A stretch of DNA of 64,000 bases from Ignelater luminosus (taxonomy: Eukaryota > Arthropoda > Insecta > Coleoptera > Elateridae). The translations under genes were made by a program, and so were the position numbers. Each line of letters starts with the position of its first letter. Position 1 is the stretch's first letter. Shown here in pieces: positions 47,914 through 58,718 of this stretch. The stretch spans positions 809,121 to 873,120 of the forward strand of contig VTPC01005723.1 in NCBI GenBank assembly GCA_011009095.1, given 5' to 3'. The notes beneath the pieces were generated by a model that saw only the letters and a list, made by a program, of their open reading frames with translations, was not told the origin of the DNA and did not search any database.

Positions 47914-48945
47914 TTATAGTGATAAAGGACCATTGTCTTCGATTTTGCGTAATTTTTCTTTGACGCCTTTAATCATGTGTCGGACAACATTCATGTCAAC
48001 CTTTTTGACACACAGTCGAATTCTTCTGGTTAGTTCCTTGGTTGATTTTGCTGTCCATCCATTTTTATACACTTCTTGACACAACAAACTCCAAAAATCT
48101 TCGATTGGTCTAGCCTTGGGGATGTTTGGAGAATTTGCCTCTTTAGGTGCAAACATTATATTATTATCATTTAGCCAGTCAATAGTCTTTTTGGCATAAT
48201 GACTCGAGGCTAAGTCTGGCCAGAAGATAATTTTATTATTAGCATGTTTTTAATTAATAAAACGCTTACGTTTGGCCAAGCATTTCTGGATATATGTCTC
48301 ACAATTAATAGCTGGAGCCTTGGAATCTTGGATATACAATTGCGATATTTCATGTACGGATATTGCACACCACACAAGCACTTTCGACTCAAATTTAGCT
48401 TTAGCTGCAAAGCGGATCTCTTCTGGTGTATTCTTGATATCATCTGTATAAAACTCCGCATTTTGATCTCCATTGCTCCATGCAAATGTGAAGTATTTTT
48501 CATCATCTAAAATCAACGTCACATTTTCCTTGAAATAACTTCTTCTCAATAGTTGACATCGTTTGGAAATTTCCAGCAATTGTTTTTCGGTGTAACGCGG
48601 CACTGTCACTCTATTATGACATTTAACACCCATTTTCATTAAATTTCGTCTAACAGTCTCTTTAGATACTTTAAATTTTCTTGCCAAAGCACGATTGGAT
48701 GTTCTAACGCGCTCCTTTGCGGCGCTTATAAGTTTTTTCAATTTACTTTTGTTTAGAATTGACTAACGACCAGGTTTTTTAATTCCAATAGATGATAAAT
48801 CACCATCATATTTCGCAAAAATTGCGTAAATTGTACTACGGCTGATGTTCTCCGCTAAAAAAGGGCGTAAAACATACTTTTTATCGTGCTGTCCAAGCAT
48901 CTTATAGATACGTTCACGTAAATTATTTTGTGCTGCAACTTTCAT
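47914..48945 (-). pseudogene. DD37E transposase with two in-frame stops
   Basis: A single frame runs from ATG (MKVAAQNNLRERIYKMLGQH) to the stop at 47914, about 343 codons, broken only by TAG at about 48762 (after KKPGR) and TAA at about 48250 (after KRKRFIN). HTH-like regions precede the catalytic part. The acidic triad is visible in LILDDEKYFTF, FWPDLASSHY and KARPIEDFWS, with 37 residues between the last two. It is probably recently inactivated. It belongs to the same broad DD37E group as the copy at 31222 but is clearly different in sequence. Confidence 0.88.
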
Positions 48946-48962
48946 TATGATCACATCAATGC

Positions 48963-48987
48963 TATATATATATATATATATATATGA
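48963..48987. repeat. (TA)n microsatellite
   Basis: About 12 TA repeats just upstream of the DD37E transposase start. Confidence 0.9.
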
Positions 48988-49957
48988 CTATATATGACAG
49001 TTTACATAAACAGAAACAAAAATTAATGCAATCAAGAAGCAATGCAACTAGATTATTCAGCTTGATAATTTGTCCAGCTACTTTGTTAACACACGTTATA
49101 GTGGAGTATGAGCTTTGCTCCGAAACGTCTTAGCCCTACATCTCAAAAACTATTGGTTCTACGTGAATTTTGTATAAGACCTTTTTTGTGTAGATTTAGT
49201 TCATGAACAAATTTCATAATGACCAGAATTAACGTAAAACCAATAGTTTACGAGGTACTTTAGAAAAAACTAATTTTCGTGACTTTTGGCCTTCTGTAAC
49301 TTCTGTAGCCGTCTAGTTGGCTTTATGAACCTTTGAGGGATTGCTCTTGACGCCGATATAAAGAGAATCCCGAAGGAAAATCTTCAGTCGGATTTTTTTA
49401 GAAGTGAATGTATAAAGTGATTGGGCTATTATATGTAAATCTATGAAAATATACCCAATGATAAATAAATAGTATAAATATAACAAAGGAAGGTCAAACT
49501 TTATTGTGCTTACGTATCACTTTTAATCAATATATTATCATCTAAATGTATTCCAATCTTTCTGACATATTTGACCTTGTTTTGCTAATTACTTCATACT
49601 ATCGAGAACTTGAGATTATGTAAATAGAAATATAAATATATGGATGTATACACACCTTTAAGCTTTTAAGGAGGCTTAAGTATATGTGTTATATTTGTGA
49701 GTTAGGATTTAGAATAAAACACGACTTGCTCGTTCCACAATCATTTACTCACTGAAGCTCTTAGCACATCTAACTACTGGTTACATTATAACTTATATTA
49801 GGCAACCCAATATACTACAATATGCATAACAATTATGTATTTTCCAATATCAAACTGCCTCATAAAATCTTTCAAATTTTGAAATTGTAATTGATTTGCT
49901 AGACATTTAATGTAATATACAATTTTCATTTGAATTTTTTAATCCACTATTAAATTA

Positions 49958-50136
49958 TTAATAATAGATTTGGTATCCTCGTGGACCTTGTAGTAACAAA
50001 AGGAAAGAAGCAAACTTGTGTTTTGCTGCTTTTGGGACGGGCCACTTTAGGAACTCGGGGTTGAAAACTAAGAATGAGAATTTGTAGGGAGGATATGTAT
50101 GGAAATTGATGTTCTGGCATTTAAAAAATGTACGGT
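49958..50136 (-). pseudogene. Shared exon-like ORF of the CTH tandem unit (unit C)
   Basis: The - strand frame reads KCQNINFHTYPPYKFSFLVF and NPEFLKWPVPKAAKHK. It is a diverged version of the ORF at 58127-58330 in unit D, so the tandem unit includes it. The frame is more altered here. Its family is unknown to me. Confidence 0.4.
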
Positions 50137-50197
50137 ACTCTATTTGAGAACAAAAAATGTAGAAATTGCAGCGTATAGATATTGATAAGTAGAACAA

Positions 50198-52180
50198 GTC
50201 TTCAAAAATCCTTTGTTCTTTTCAAACGCCGGCCGGTGACCTTGAACTAAGAGCTGGCTGGTAGTACCGATATTTCGAATTGGTGGCGCTGCGCTTGTAT
50301 CAGTGGCGTGCGTAGATTTATTTATAGACATTATGAATTACTAGAAAGACTACCATTGCATTGTTTGTTATTAAATTTCATTTTACCAAATTTATAATGG
50401 CATTGTGTTAAATTAAAGATGAGGATGTAAATCATGCACAAATATCCAAAGAAATCAAATTTATCACAATACATTTTCGATACATTATTGTTCTTGTACA
50501 CAAATATCTATCTTCAATGGTTACATTTAAATAAATCAAAAAAATAAATTGGTTGTTTTCATATTACTTATAAAAAAATTATTTATTTATACATGTATTA
50601 TGTACAACTATTGTTTTTTTATCGACAATTACATTAATATTATTTCTCTTGTTTTATAAAATTTAAATAAAATAAGTCAAAATTACATGCAATATGATAC
50701 AACTGCTAACTATAATAATTAACTTATTGTACAAGTTGAAAATATTTTATGTTTCTAAACTAATTACTAAATAAGCCAGGACTGACTTATGCTGAATTTC
50801 AATTTGTAGTTTTTATATCCATTGACATAATTAATTTGTTATGATTTGAAATGGCTTACTTTCCCACAAACCACATTATATATGAATTTCTGATACTTTG
50901 TTAGAGCCGTTGGAACTAATTTAGATTCTGTTTTGTTTTGACAGATTGGTTCTCTGTAAAAGTTCAATTTAAAAATCAAAATCATAACAATAGCGCTATT
51001 GTTGAAAATATTCTTGCAGTGGTTGATTAGCAATCTGCAGCTGTTTCCTCAATGACTGAACTTGTTGTTGTAATGAACGAATCTTAAGCCGCAATGCTTT
51101 TTTTCTCGGTGTCCTCTCACTCAATGACTTGAGGTTTGGATATGCTGAGGTGGTGGTGGAGACATATTAGGTACTACGGCAAGATCAAGAAGTTCTGTTG
51201 TAGGCAGTACTTGTATATGCACATCAGAATCTGTTAAACATGAAATATGTAAGAAAACATTAACAGTCCATATACAAGCAAACATTATAATCTTACTTTA
51301 AACAACACTTGTTTGTTTATTAAATTTAGAAATAGCTTTAAATTTGTTTCATTTAAATTATATCATTTGAAATATCGTTTATCTCTATAATAAAATAGAA
51401 AATTAAAGTATTAAAAAATTATTAAATAGGGATATTACAAATATTCCTCTTGCAATTTAATGAATTTTAGTAATGATATAAATATATATTTGTGATTATT
51501 TCAAAAGTATAAATAATGAATTACTTAACAGTCATCGTTAGATGAGTTGAATTAGTAAATACTACTATGATATTTATTAAAAGCTTATTCGATATGCATA
51601 CCTAACAGCACCTGACTTGTATCTTGTTCTGCTGCTTGCTGGGTTATTATTGTTGATATCGCATTTGCAGTAAGACATTTCTTATTTCTACCTTTAATGA
51701 GATGGTCTTCAAAATGTGCTGAGCAGATCTTACAATATGAACTCTGCACCAACACATCACTCCGCTAAAACATGCCCATTCTTCATATCTACAATATTTA
51801 TCATCATCATTATAGTTAATCGGAAGTAACAAAACTTTTGTTCCTTATCTTTGTGTTTATTCTTGGGAAATTTAAAAAATGTACATTAAACGTTTCGTTA
51901 TTTGCACGGCACCCTTTCACCATACAAATGCTCCTCAAAGACATATTTGTAACAATTCATCAGCGCTAAATAAATATATAAAACTATGAAAACGTGTACG
52001 ACACTGGTTTAACCTCAATTACTATATGCCGGTAACCTCGCGCTGCGTTTGACCGTCGTGACATCTATTATAGAAACGCGTACTACCAGCCAGCTCGCAT
52101 GTTTGTTTCCGAGCTAATTTCCCGCGTTTTGTAAGAGTTTGTCTACTTGTCAATATCTATACGCTGGAAATTGATTCAAA
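50198..52180. mobile_element. Repeat carrying a THAP-domain gene (long copy)
   Basis: Its two ends match the short copy at 32272-33080 (left part 50198-50650, right part about 51805-52180). The middle, absent there, holds a decayed THAP-type gene. It is inserted in CTH tandem unit C: unit D has no such sequence between 58350 and 58400. Terminal inverted repeats were not found. A P-element-like transposon would fit the THAP domain but is unproved. Confidence 0.6.
50990..51930 (-). pseudogene. THAP-domain protein remnant
   Basis: From about 51930 leftward the pieces read VKGCRANNETFNVHFLNFPR (start of a THAP C2CH zinc finger, C-x-x-x-C-like, with the conserved F-P), then after a frame change CKICSAHFEDHLIKGRNKKC (the C-x-x-H-F part), AISTI, and near 51000-51130 KKALRLKIRSLQQQVQSLRK, a coiled coil as commonly found after THAP domains. 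Frameshifts and stops are present. Such proteins bind DNA and include P-element transposases. Confidence 0.6.
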
Positions 52181-52624
52181 CGAACTACACTTTACTTAGC
52201 TTACCGGGGTGTGCTTATGAAAGTAGGTAGTTATTTTCTCAAATAAATGCGTTTTCTTGTTGTTACGCCCTAACCTTTAATGAATCTTTAGGCAACCCAA
52301 CGTGCATTTATCGACTCCATAATACTGTCAATATTTTTGAAAAAAGTTTACTTACTATCACTAAAGAGAATGGCAAAAAACCTCAGTGACAGACTCTATT
52401 TGCCGTAGCAGTTTTGTATTTAGATAGAGACGGTATTATGGCATCTAATGTGTATGTCACCCTTTTACTGGCAGTGATGCAGTCCTTTGCAATTTCTTTT
52501 CTTTTTGTCAGAGCTTCAACGAGGTCCTGCATTCTATACACAAATAATAAGTGGCAATATTATATTAGAATCACTTCTGATAGAATCATTGCTTAGGACT
52601 GATTCGATAATAATATTGTACATA

Positions 52625-53929
52625 CGAGGGCGGTTCAATAAGTACCCGTGTTAGAAATGAAGACACAATTTAAAAAAAAATTTTTTTTTTAATTTTTTAA
52701 CATAGTCTCCTTTTAGAAATATACACTTCTTCCAACGTTCCTGCCATTTTTTTAACCCCTCCAAAAAATAGGATTTGTCGAACTCTCCAAAATACGCCTC
52801 TATCTCGGCGATGACTTCCTCGTTTGAGCTAAATCTTTTTCCCGCGAGCCACATCTCCATGTTAGGAAACAAGAAAAAGTCGCAGGGAGCCAGATCGGGT
52901 GAATACGGGGGGGTGCGGCAGCAATTCATAACGCAATTCATGCAGTTTGGCGGCGACAACTCCGGATGAATGTGCTGGTGCGTTATCGTGGTGAAACAGC
53001 ACCTTCTTTTTCGCCAAATGCGGCCGTGTCTCCTTCAATTTTTTGTCGAAGCTGTCTAATAACTCACTGTAGTATTGTCCAGTGATCGTTCTTTCTTTTT
53101 CTAAAAAATCCATGAGGATGACGCCGTTCGCATCCCAAAAAATCGTCGCCATGACCTTTCCGGCCGATGGAACCATCTTCGCCTTCTTTGGAGCAGATTC
53201 ACCGGGAGAAATCCATTGTTTTGATTGTTGCTTAGTTTCTGGTGTGTAATGATGAATCCAGGTTTCATCAACGGTGACAACTCGACGCAAAAACTCCTTC
53301 GGATTTCGCTTAAATTGCTCCAAACACTGCTTCGAAGTTAACAGCCGCATCCGCTTGTTGTCCACCGTTAGCAATCGCGGCACCCATAGCGCCGACAATT
53401 TTTTCATCGCCAACTTATCATGTAAAATATTAATTGCCGTTCCGGTCGACACACCTACGGCCTCTGCTACTTCACGCACTTTCGTTCGTCGATCAGCGAG
53501 AATCATGTCGTGGACTTTTTGAATGATTTCCTCGGTAACCACGTCTGCCGGGCGTCCTGGTCGCTCCTCATCAAAAACGGATGTTCGCCCACGTTTAAAT
53601 TCGTTGAACCAATATCTAACTGTGGTCATAGATGGCGAAGTGTTCCCATAAACAGCATCCAACTTTGCTTTTATCTCCTCGCATTTTTTCCCATCCAAAA
53701 ACAGAAAGCGAATTACCGAACGATACTGCTCTTTTTCCATCTTAGCTAAAATCACGAAACACGTCTTACTCAAATGGCTGTCAAATCCAAACTAACCTAT
53801 CAATCAGTCTGCAATTTGTTATACCGTCGTTTGATAGATGGCAGCACACGATGATAACACCAACTTCCCTCAGGGACGCCTTCTGTCGTCAAACACGGGT
53901 ACTTACTGAACCGCCCTCGTATAATCTCG
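52625..53929 (-). mobile_element. mariner (DD34D) element, 1305 bp, nearly intact
   Basis: The terminal repeats CGAGGGCGGTTCAATAAGTA... and the right-end complement (TACTTACTGAACCGCCCTCG) match over about 28 bp. The target TA is at 52623-52624 and 53930-53931. It sits in the 3' flank of CTH copy C; the same flank is uninterrupted at about 58550 in unit D. Confidence 0.93.
52651..53740 (-). pseudogene. mariner transposase, DD34D, one frameshift
   Basis: It starts at MEKEQYRSVIRFLFLDGKKC (53740) and reads through the paired HTH domain (TTVRYWFNEFKRGR; VREVAEAVGVSTGTAINIL) and the catalytic core: VTVDETWIHHYTPETKQQ, VLFHHDNAPAHSS. At a run of seven C near 52912 the frame shifts by one base and continues as YSPDLAPCDFFLFPNMEMWL to the stop at 52651. 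The last Asp gives the DD34D spacing. The single-base change in a homopolymer is the only lesion, so loss of function is recent, or the change could be a sequencing error. Confidence 0.9.
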
Positions 53930-54112
53930 TTTCTATTCATAATACCACACAATGTAATTGTTCTAACCATCAAACTTTATTACAAGATTAGACATTACAA
54001 ACAATTAATTAAAGTGCACATTAGCGTAAAGTATAAAATAAAACAGCGGTATAATAAACAAAACTTTTCAACAATAAATGTATATCAATGTATGTAAATA
54101 TTGTACAATACG

Positions 54113-55596
54113 TTATATAACACTCAATGCTTGTTTTAAGTCATCAATCAAATCATCAACATCTTCTAATCCCACTGATAAACGTATAAGATTGTCAGTT
54201 ATCTTCAAGACTCGCCTTTGATCTTCTGACACTGATGCATGCGTCATAACAGAACTATTAAACACAAATGAAGTTTATACAATTTTACAAATTATTTTTT
54301 GCTGACGGTACAACTTACGGCAATTCTACTAAACTCTCGTAGCCTCCTAAACTTTCAGCTAATGAGTAAAGTTTCAAGGCACTTAAAAATCTCTTTGAAT
54401 CTTCTAATCCTCCCTTTATATAAAATGTCACCATTCCACTATGACCTGATGTTTGCCTTTTAGACAGTTCATGTTGAGGATGTGATGGTAATCCTGCAAT
54501 AAAACTCTTAATAGTATTAAATTTCAAAGAATATTCAGTCTAAAATTACCTGGATGGAGAACTTTTTCAATTTTAGGATGACACTCTAAAAATTTTGCTA
54601 TAAGTAGAGAACTTTGACTGTGTTGTTTGATACGCAGTGCCAAAGTCTTTAAACCACGATTTACTTGTGAGCAATCAAATGGTGAAGGAACAATACCCAT
54701 AGCTGCAAGTATGAATGTTAGAATATATTTTAATTATTTTATGCACTTATGTGTATACCATTTTGTAAAAATCGAAGTTTTTGATGTATTTCAGAATTAT
54801 TGAGTAAAATTGCTCCCATAATTATATCAGAATGTCCATTCATATATTTAGTTAAGGAATGTACAGATAGATCTGCACCTAATTCTAAAGGCCTTTGTAG
54901 ATATGGAGTTAGGAAAGTATTATCGACTGCTAGGAGTATATTATGTTTTTTTGCTATTTCTGATATAGCTTTAATATCTAACACTTTAAGCAGTGGATTT
55001 GTAGGAGTCTCAATCCATATAATCTATAATCAAAAATAAGATTAGATATACTTAAGGAAAGCATTTTTAGTTTTATTCATCACAACCATTTACCTTTGTA
55101 TTAGAATTAATAGATTTTTCAATGTTACTCAAATCTGTAACATCGATAAAGGAAGTTGTAATTCCCATAGACGTTGCAACTTTACTAAACAGTCTATTAG
55201 TACCACCATAAACATCATCCCCACATATGATGTGATCTCCACTTTTGAATAAACCTAGAAGTGCCGTAATTGCACCAAGACCTGAAGAAAAGCAAAGTCC
55301 GTACTTAGCGCCTTCTAAAGCTGTCAAGCATTCTTCTAAAACGTTTCTTGAAGGATTTCCTGATCTTCCATATTTATATTTCTATAAATAAAAAAATTAC
55401 AAATATAGGAGTAATTAATGTAAAAATATTCTGAAACTACTTTTGGGTTTGCGGGGCTGCGTTGTTTAAATGTTGATGATAAAACAATTGGTGGTACTAC
55501 ACTCAAAGAGTCCCATTGTTCAGGGTCTTGTCCCGAATGAATTGCTGCTGTAGAGAAACCTTTAGGAAAAGGTAAGAATCCATTGTTGTCTCCCAT
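54113..55596 (-). CDS. CTH: Cystathionine gamma-lyase copy C, 392 aa
   Basis: Six coding exons: 55596-55441, 55381-55094, 55023-54759, 54702-54550, 54493-54319 and 54254-54113. Exon lengths 156, 288, 265, 153, 175 and 142 bp are identical to copy D, all with GT-AG borders and no stop. It is a PLP enzyme of transsulfuration, cytosolic in other animals. Seen: [19 protein letters not shown] near the N terminus, [45 protein letters not shown], the PLP lysine in [11 protein letters not shown] (residue 207), GMVTFYIKGGLED, and [18 protein letters not shown] at the C terminus. A leader exon ends at 56001 (donor GTGAGT) and the leader acceptor lies at 55609-55610. It is likely functional. Confidence 0.94.
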
Positions 55597-55608
55597 TGTT
55601 GGAATAAG

Positions 55609-56865
55609 CTGAAAAGTGCATATTTTCAATTAACCTTTTTAAGAATTTTCAAATGCGATATCACTTAACCCCCATCCCATTTAGAATCTCAAGTTTCCAG
55701 TTGCTTTCTGCAGTTTAATGCAAATCATTAAATAAATTTTGAAAATTCTACAAAACATAGCAGTTTAGTTGAACAGTTATGTGAGATTAAAATCTAAAAA
55801 CAGTATTCTTCAAAAATTCTTAAACTGAAATTGTTCACTGTTGTTGGTTGATTACTATTTAATTAGAGGCTTTTGTTACATTTTAAATCAAACATGAAGA
55901 AGTTTAATTTACTTGAATTATCACATTATATAAATTAACTCTAATTAATTAATCAACCTTGAATCTACAAAAAGAAGCAAACAAAACTTTTATTACTCAC
56001 AGATTAATTTCTTAATACCCTTTGTACCTTTGTATTTAAGAATGAGCTTTAGTTAATAAGAAAAAAATAAGAATGTGTAGTTTATTTGAAAGGCTCAAAT
56101 ATAACTAACAATAAAAACAGCAGGATCAATGTATAAATTAGTAAGATGTGAACAGAATTTTGTAACGTAATCAGGGTCGGCTCAAACGTCAGTTTTTCAG
56201 ACCTCAGACCGAGGTCCTATGCCCAGGGGAGTTCTGCACTTTTAAGTTTTCATATGTATTTAATGTTTGTAAATCAATAAAAAAAATTATTTTTTGCACA
56301 TATTTTGGGGCCCTACTAATACATTTGCTTGAAGCTCCACAAAATCTTTAGCCGGTCCTGAAACTAATTAATTGATAACCATTACCCGGCCTTAATTAAT
56401 TTTATTTTATTATCATCTACTACCAAAACATATTTGTTTCCAAATTATTAATATGTTATTATGTAATTGAGTAACATGATGAAACCCATCTTGTTTATAA
56501 GATATTTATATTCTGCATGACAAACACAAAGACCATATTAGATTTTATTCCTTTTGCAAAGGTCCTTGATATGATATTATATCAGTCCCTATTTATAAAA
56601 TGGATATTGAAATACCCAACTGTCCTAAAGGGGAAGAGACTTTATTAAATAGAATTCATTGAATTATTCTATTTCAATGTCACAGGATATTCAATATAAT
56701 AATATTTTGAACAAAATAATAAACAAAGATAATTAAGATTAGTAGTTTATGTAGATTACACTATATTCTTTAAATAAATATCCATGAATCAAGTGCATGT
56801 TATTCAAGAAAAAAGATTATGGAAAGTTGAGATTTCTTTGTAGGCATGCCAACAAGATATTATGA
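55609..56865 (-). promoter_or_regulatory. CTH copy C leader intron, 5' UTR exon and upstream homology
   Basis: Matches the copy D upstream region (60207-62475). The leader exon ends AATTAATCT before GTGAGT. A hAT-type MITE lies further upstream. No TATA box or start site could be fixed. Confidence 0.55.
56172..56360. mobile_element. hAT-type MITE, 189 bp
   Basis: The tips CAGGGTCGGCTCAAA and TTTAGCCGGTCCTG are inverted copies. Flanking octamers AACGTAAT and AAACTAAT agree at six of eight positions, consistent with a decayed 8-bp duplication. It is absent from the matching part of copy D. Confidence 0.65.
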
Positions 56866-56869
56866 ACGA

Positions 56870-57950
56870 GGGGCTCTTCTTGAGAGATTAGGGAACAGTG
56901 AGAGTGCTTTATCTCTCTTCAACTGCTAGTAGTTACTTTATTTTTGTAGATTACTTTTCGATGGTTTGTAGTAATGAAACTGTTAATATCTTTCCAGAAA
57001 TGATTTGTCATAATTTAGTTGATCTGTCCTTCTATTCTATAAAAATTATTGAGATTACGGAATCAATCATGGGAAATGCCTTGCAAACTTTCATGTGGTC
57101 CTCACAGCATTTCATTATATTTAATAAAAAAATATTTATTTACTCTTACCAAACCTATTTAGCAAATTTGTAAAGTAGCCTGTCAACGAGAGTGTTTTCC
57201 GAACTGTGAAGACAGTTTTCTTAAACCAATCTTTAAATCTGAAGACAGAAGTAATGTAAGAACTACTGTGCGATTTCCATTCAATCAGACTTTTCTAAGT
57301 TTTTCGATTATTTAATAACTAGAAAGTTAGTTTGGGACCTTGGGCATATTATTTAACCTCCAACAACATAGCTTATCAGTTGGTAAATCAACTGGGACAA
57401 ACAACACTACACAGTGTTATTCAAAAAGAAGGGAACACTCAATAACTTTTTTATCTTGCGATTGACAAAACAACGGTTAAATAGTTTGTTGTCTATGAAC
57501 ATGTGTGCTATTTGGATGGTGGCACTTTCAAATTTTTGTTTGCATTTCCAGTTAAACCAGAAATAAACACAAGTTTGGTTTTTTAAATGACACCTTGTAT
57601 TTTTTGTGGAATTTTTTGATTCTCCATGTTTTTGTCATTCTGCACATATAAAATTTTGTAGGTGTTACATAAGAATGTTTTGCTCTAAATCCCACAAAAA
57701 GCTTGCAAGTGTTCAAGGCAGCTGTTGTCTGCATGTCACTATTGTAAAACAATGGACAGCCTTTTAAAAAACAAAAACGCTATGGCCATAAAAAACAAAA
57801 CTTCAAATCTAACAGAATTATTGCTTATCTGTAAAATCTCAAATTTGACGAAATTTATTAATCCAATGCTATTATTATTCATTGTTGTTACACACATAAT
57901 AATAAGTAAACTTGAAGGTTATATAAATAGAAATATACATGGATGCGCTT
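56870..57950. other. No gene recognised between units C and D
   Basis: Not clearly matched elsewhere in the window. Several short ORFs look like chance. The border of unit D homology begins near 57930. Confidence 0.4.
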
Positions 57951-58126
57951 TTCGAGTTTTTATGTAGTTATTATGTAGATTTTAGTACCAGTTGAAATCT
58001 TCTTACATAAAACACACATTTTGTGTAATATAATATGATTTTCATTTGAATCCTTTAATCTATTATTAAATTAGTAGTAATAGATATTGTGCATCCTTGT
58101 GATAGGAAAAAAAAGAAGAAAACTCA

Positions 58127-58330
58127 TTACTGTTTCACTTCCACTTTTGGGAAGCGTTGCATTAGGGGTTCAGAGTTGAAAGCTAAGAATAAGAATTTGT
58201 AGGAAGAATAAGCATAAGGATGGTATAAGAAGTAATCAAATCCATCAAAGTTGTTGTTCCAGCATTTACTTCCACTCATAGAGAAACAATAGAAAACCTT
58301 ACTGATGACTGTCTGTGCAGTACTGCACAT
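58127..58330 (-). other. Unidentified exon-like ORF of the CTH tandem unit (unit D)
   Basis: 67 codons, ending in a stop: CSTAQTVISKVFYCFSM, then FDGFDYFLYHPYAYSSYKFL and AFNSEPLMQRFPKVEVKQ. The frame is kept in diverged form at 49958-50136, which suggests it was coding when the unit was duplicated. It could be the last exon of a neighbouring gene that was duplicated with CTH. I do not recognise the family. Confidence 0.4.
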
Positions 58331-58718
58331 AGATAAGTAACAGATAAATTGTATCCAAATATAGATAACAATATTTTAACAACCTCTTATATCTATATGA
58401 TAGATAATCTATCACGGCATCTAATGTGTACTTCACTCTTTGTTGGCCATTGCCAACACTTAAAAAAGTGATTGCAGTGCTCTGAAGTTTCCTTTTTTCA
58501 AAACTTTTACTTAGAATTGATTGAATAATAATATTGTATAATCGCTTTTTATTCTATTCATAATAGTATGCAATGTAATAATTCTGAACATCAATTTTTA
58601 TTACAAGTTTAGATATTAATTAATTAATTAATGTGCTCGTTATGTTATAAGCTATACAAAGAGGTATAATAAACAATAAAATATTTCTCAATGTAATTAT
58701 GCAAATATTGTATAATAC

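Larger units (their letters stand above)
47789..49096 (-). mobile_element. Tc1-like DD37E element, 1308 bp
   Basis: Inverted repeats ACGTGTGCCAATAAAGTAGC / GCTACTTTGTTAACACACGT extend to about 29-32 bp with a few mismatches. The TA duplication (47787-47788 and 49097-49098) lies inside the right arm of the fold-back element. Removing the insertion restores the arm match (TATAGT / ACTATA). Confidence 0.9.
45926..49428. mobile_element. Long-TIR (fold-back) element with captured or residual ORF
   Basis: Left arm 45926-46813 (888 bp) is repeated in inverse orientation at 47246-49428, which contains a 1308-bp transposon; without that and one TA copy the right arm is 873 bp. Tips read TAGCCCAGTCACTTTATAC and GTATAAAGTGATTGGGCTA. 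TTAT on both sides (45922-45925 and 49429-49432) is the likely target duplication. The arms differ at scattered positions, so the element is not brand-new. The 432-bp centre plus the end of the left arm holds a short gene remnant. The superfamily is not recognised. Confidence 0.85.
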
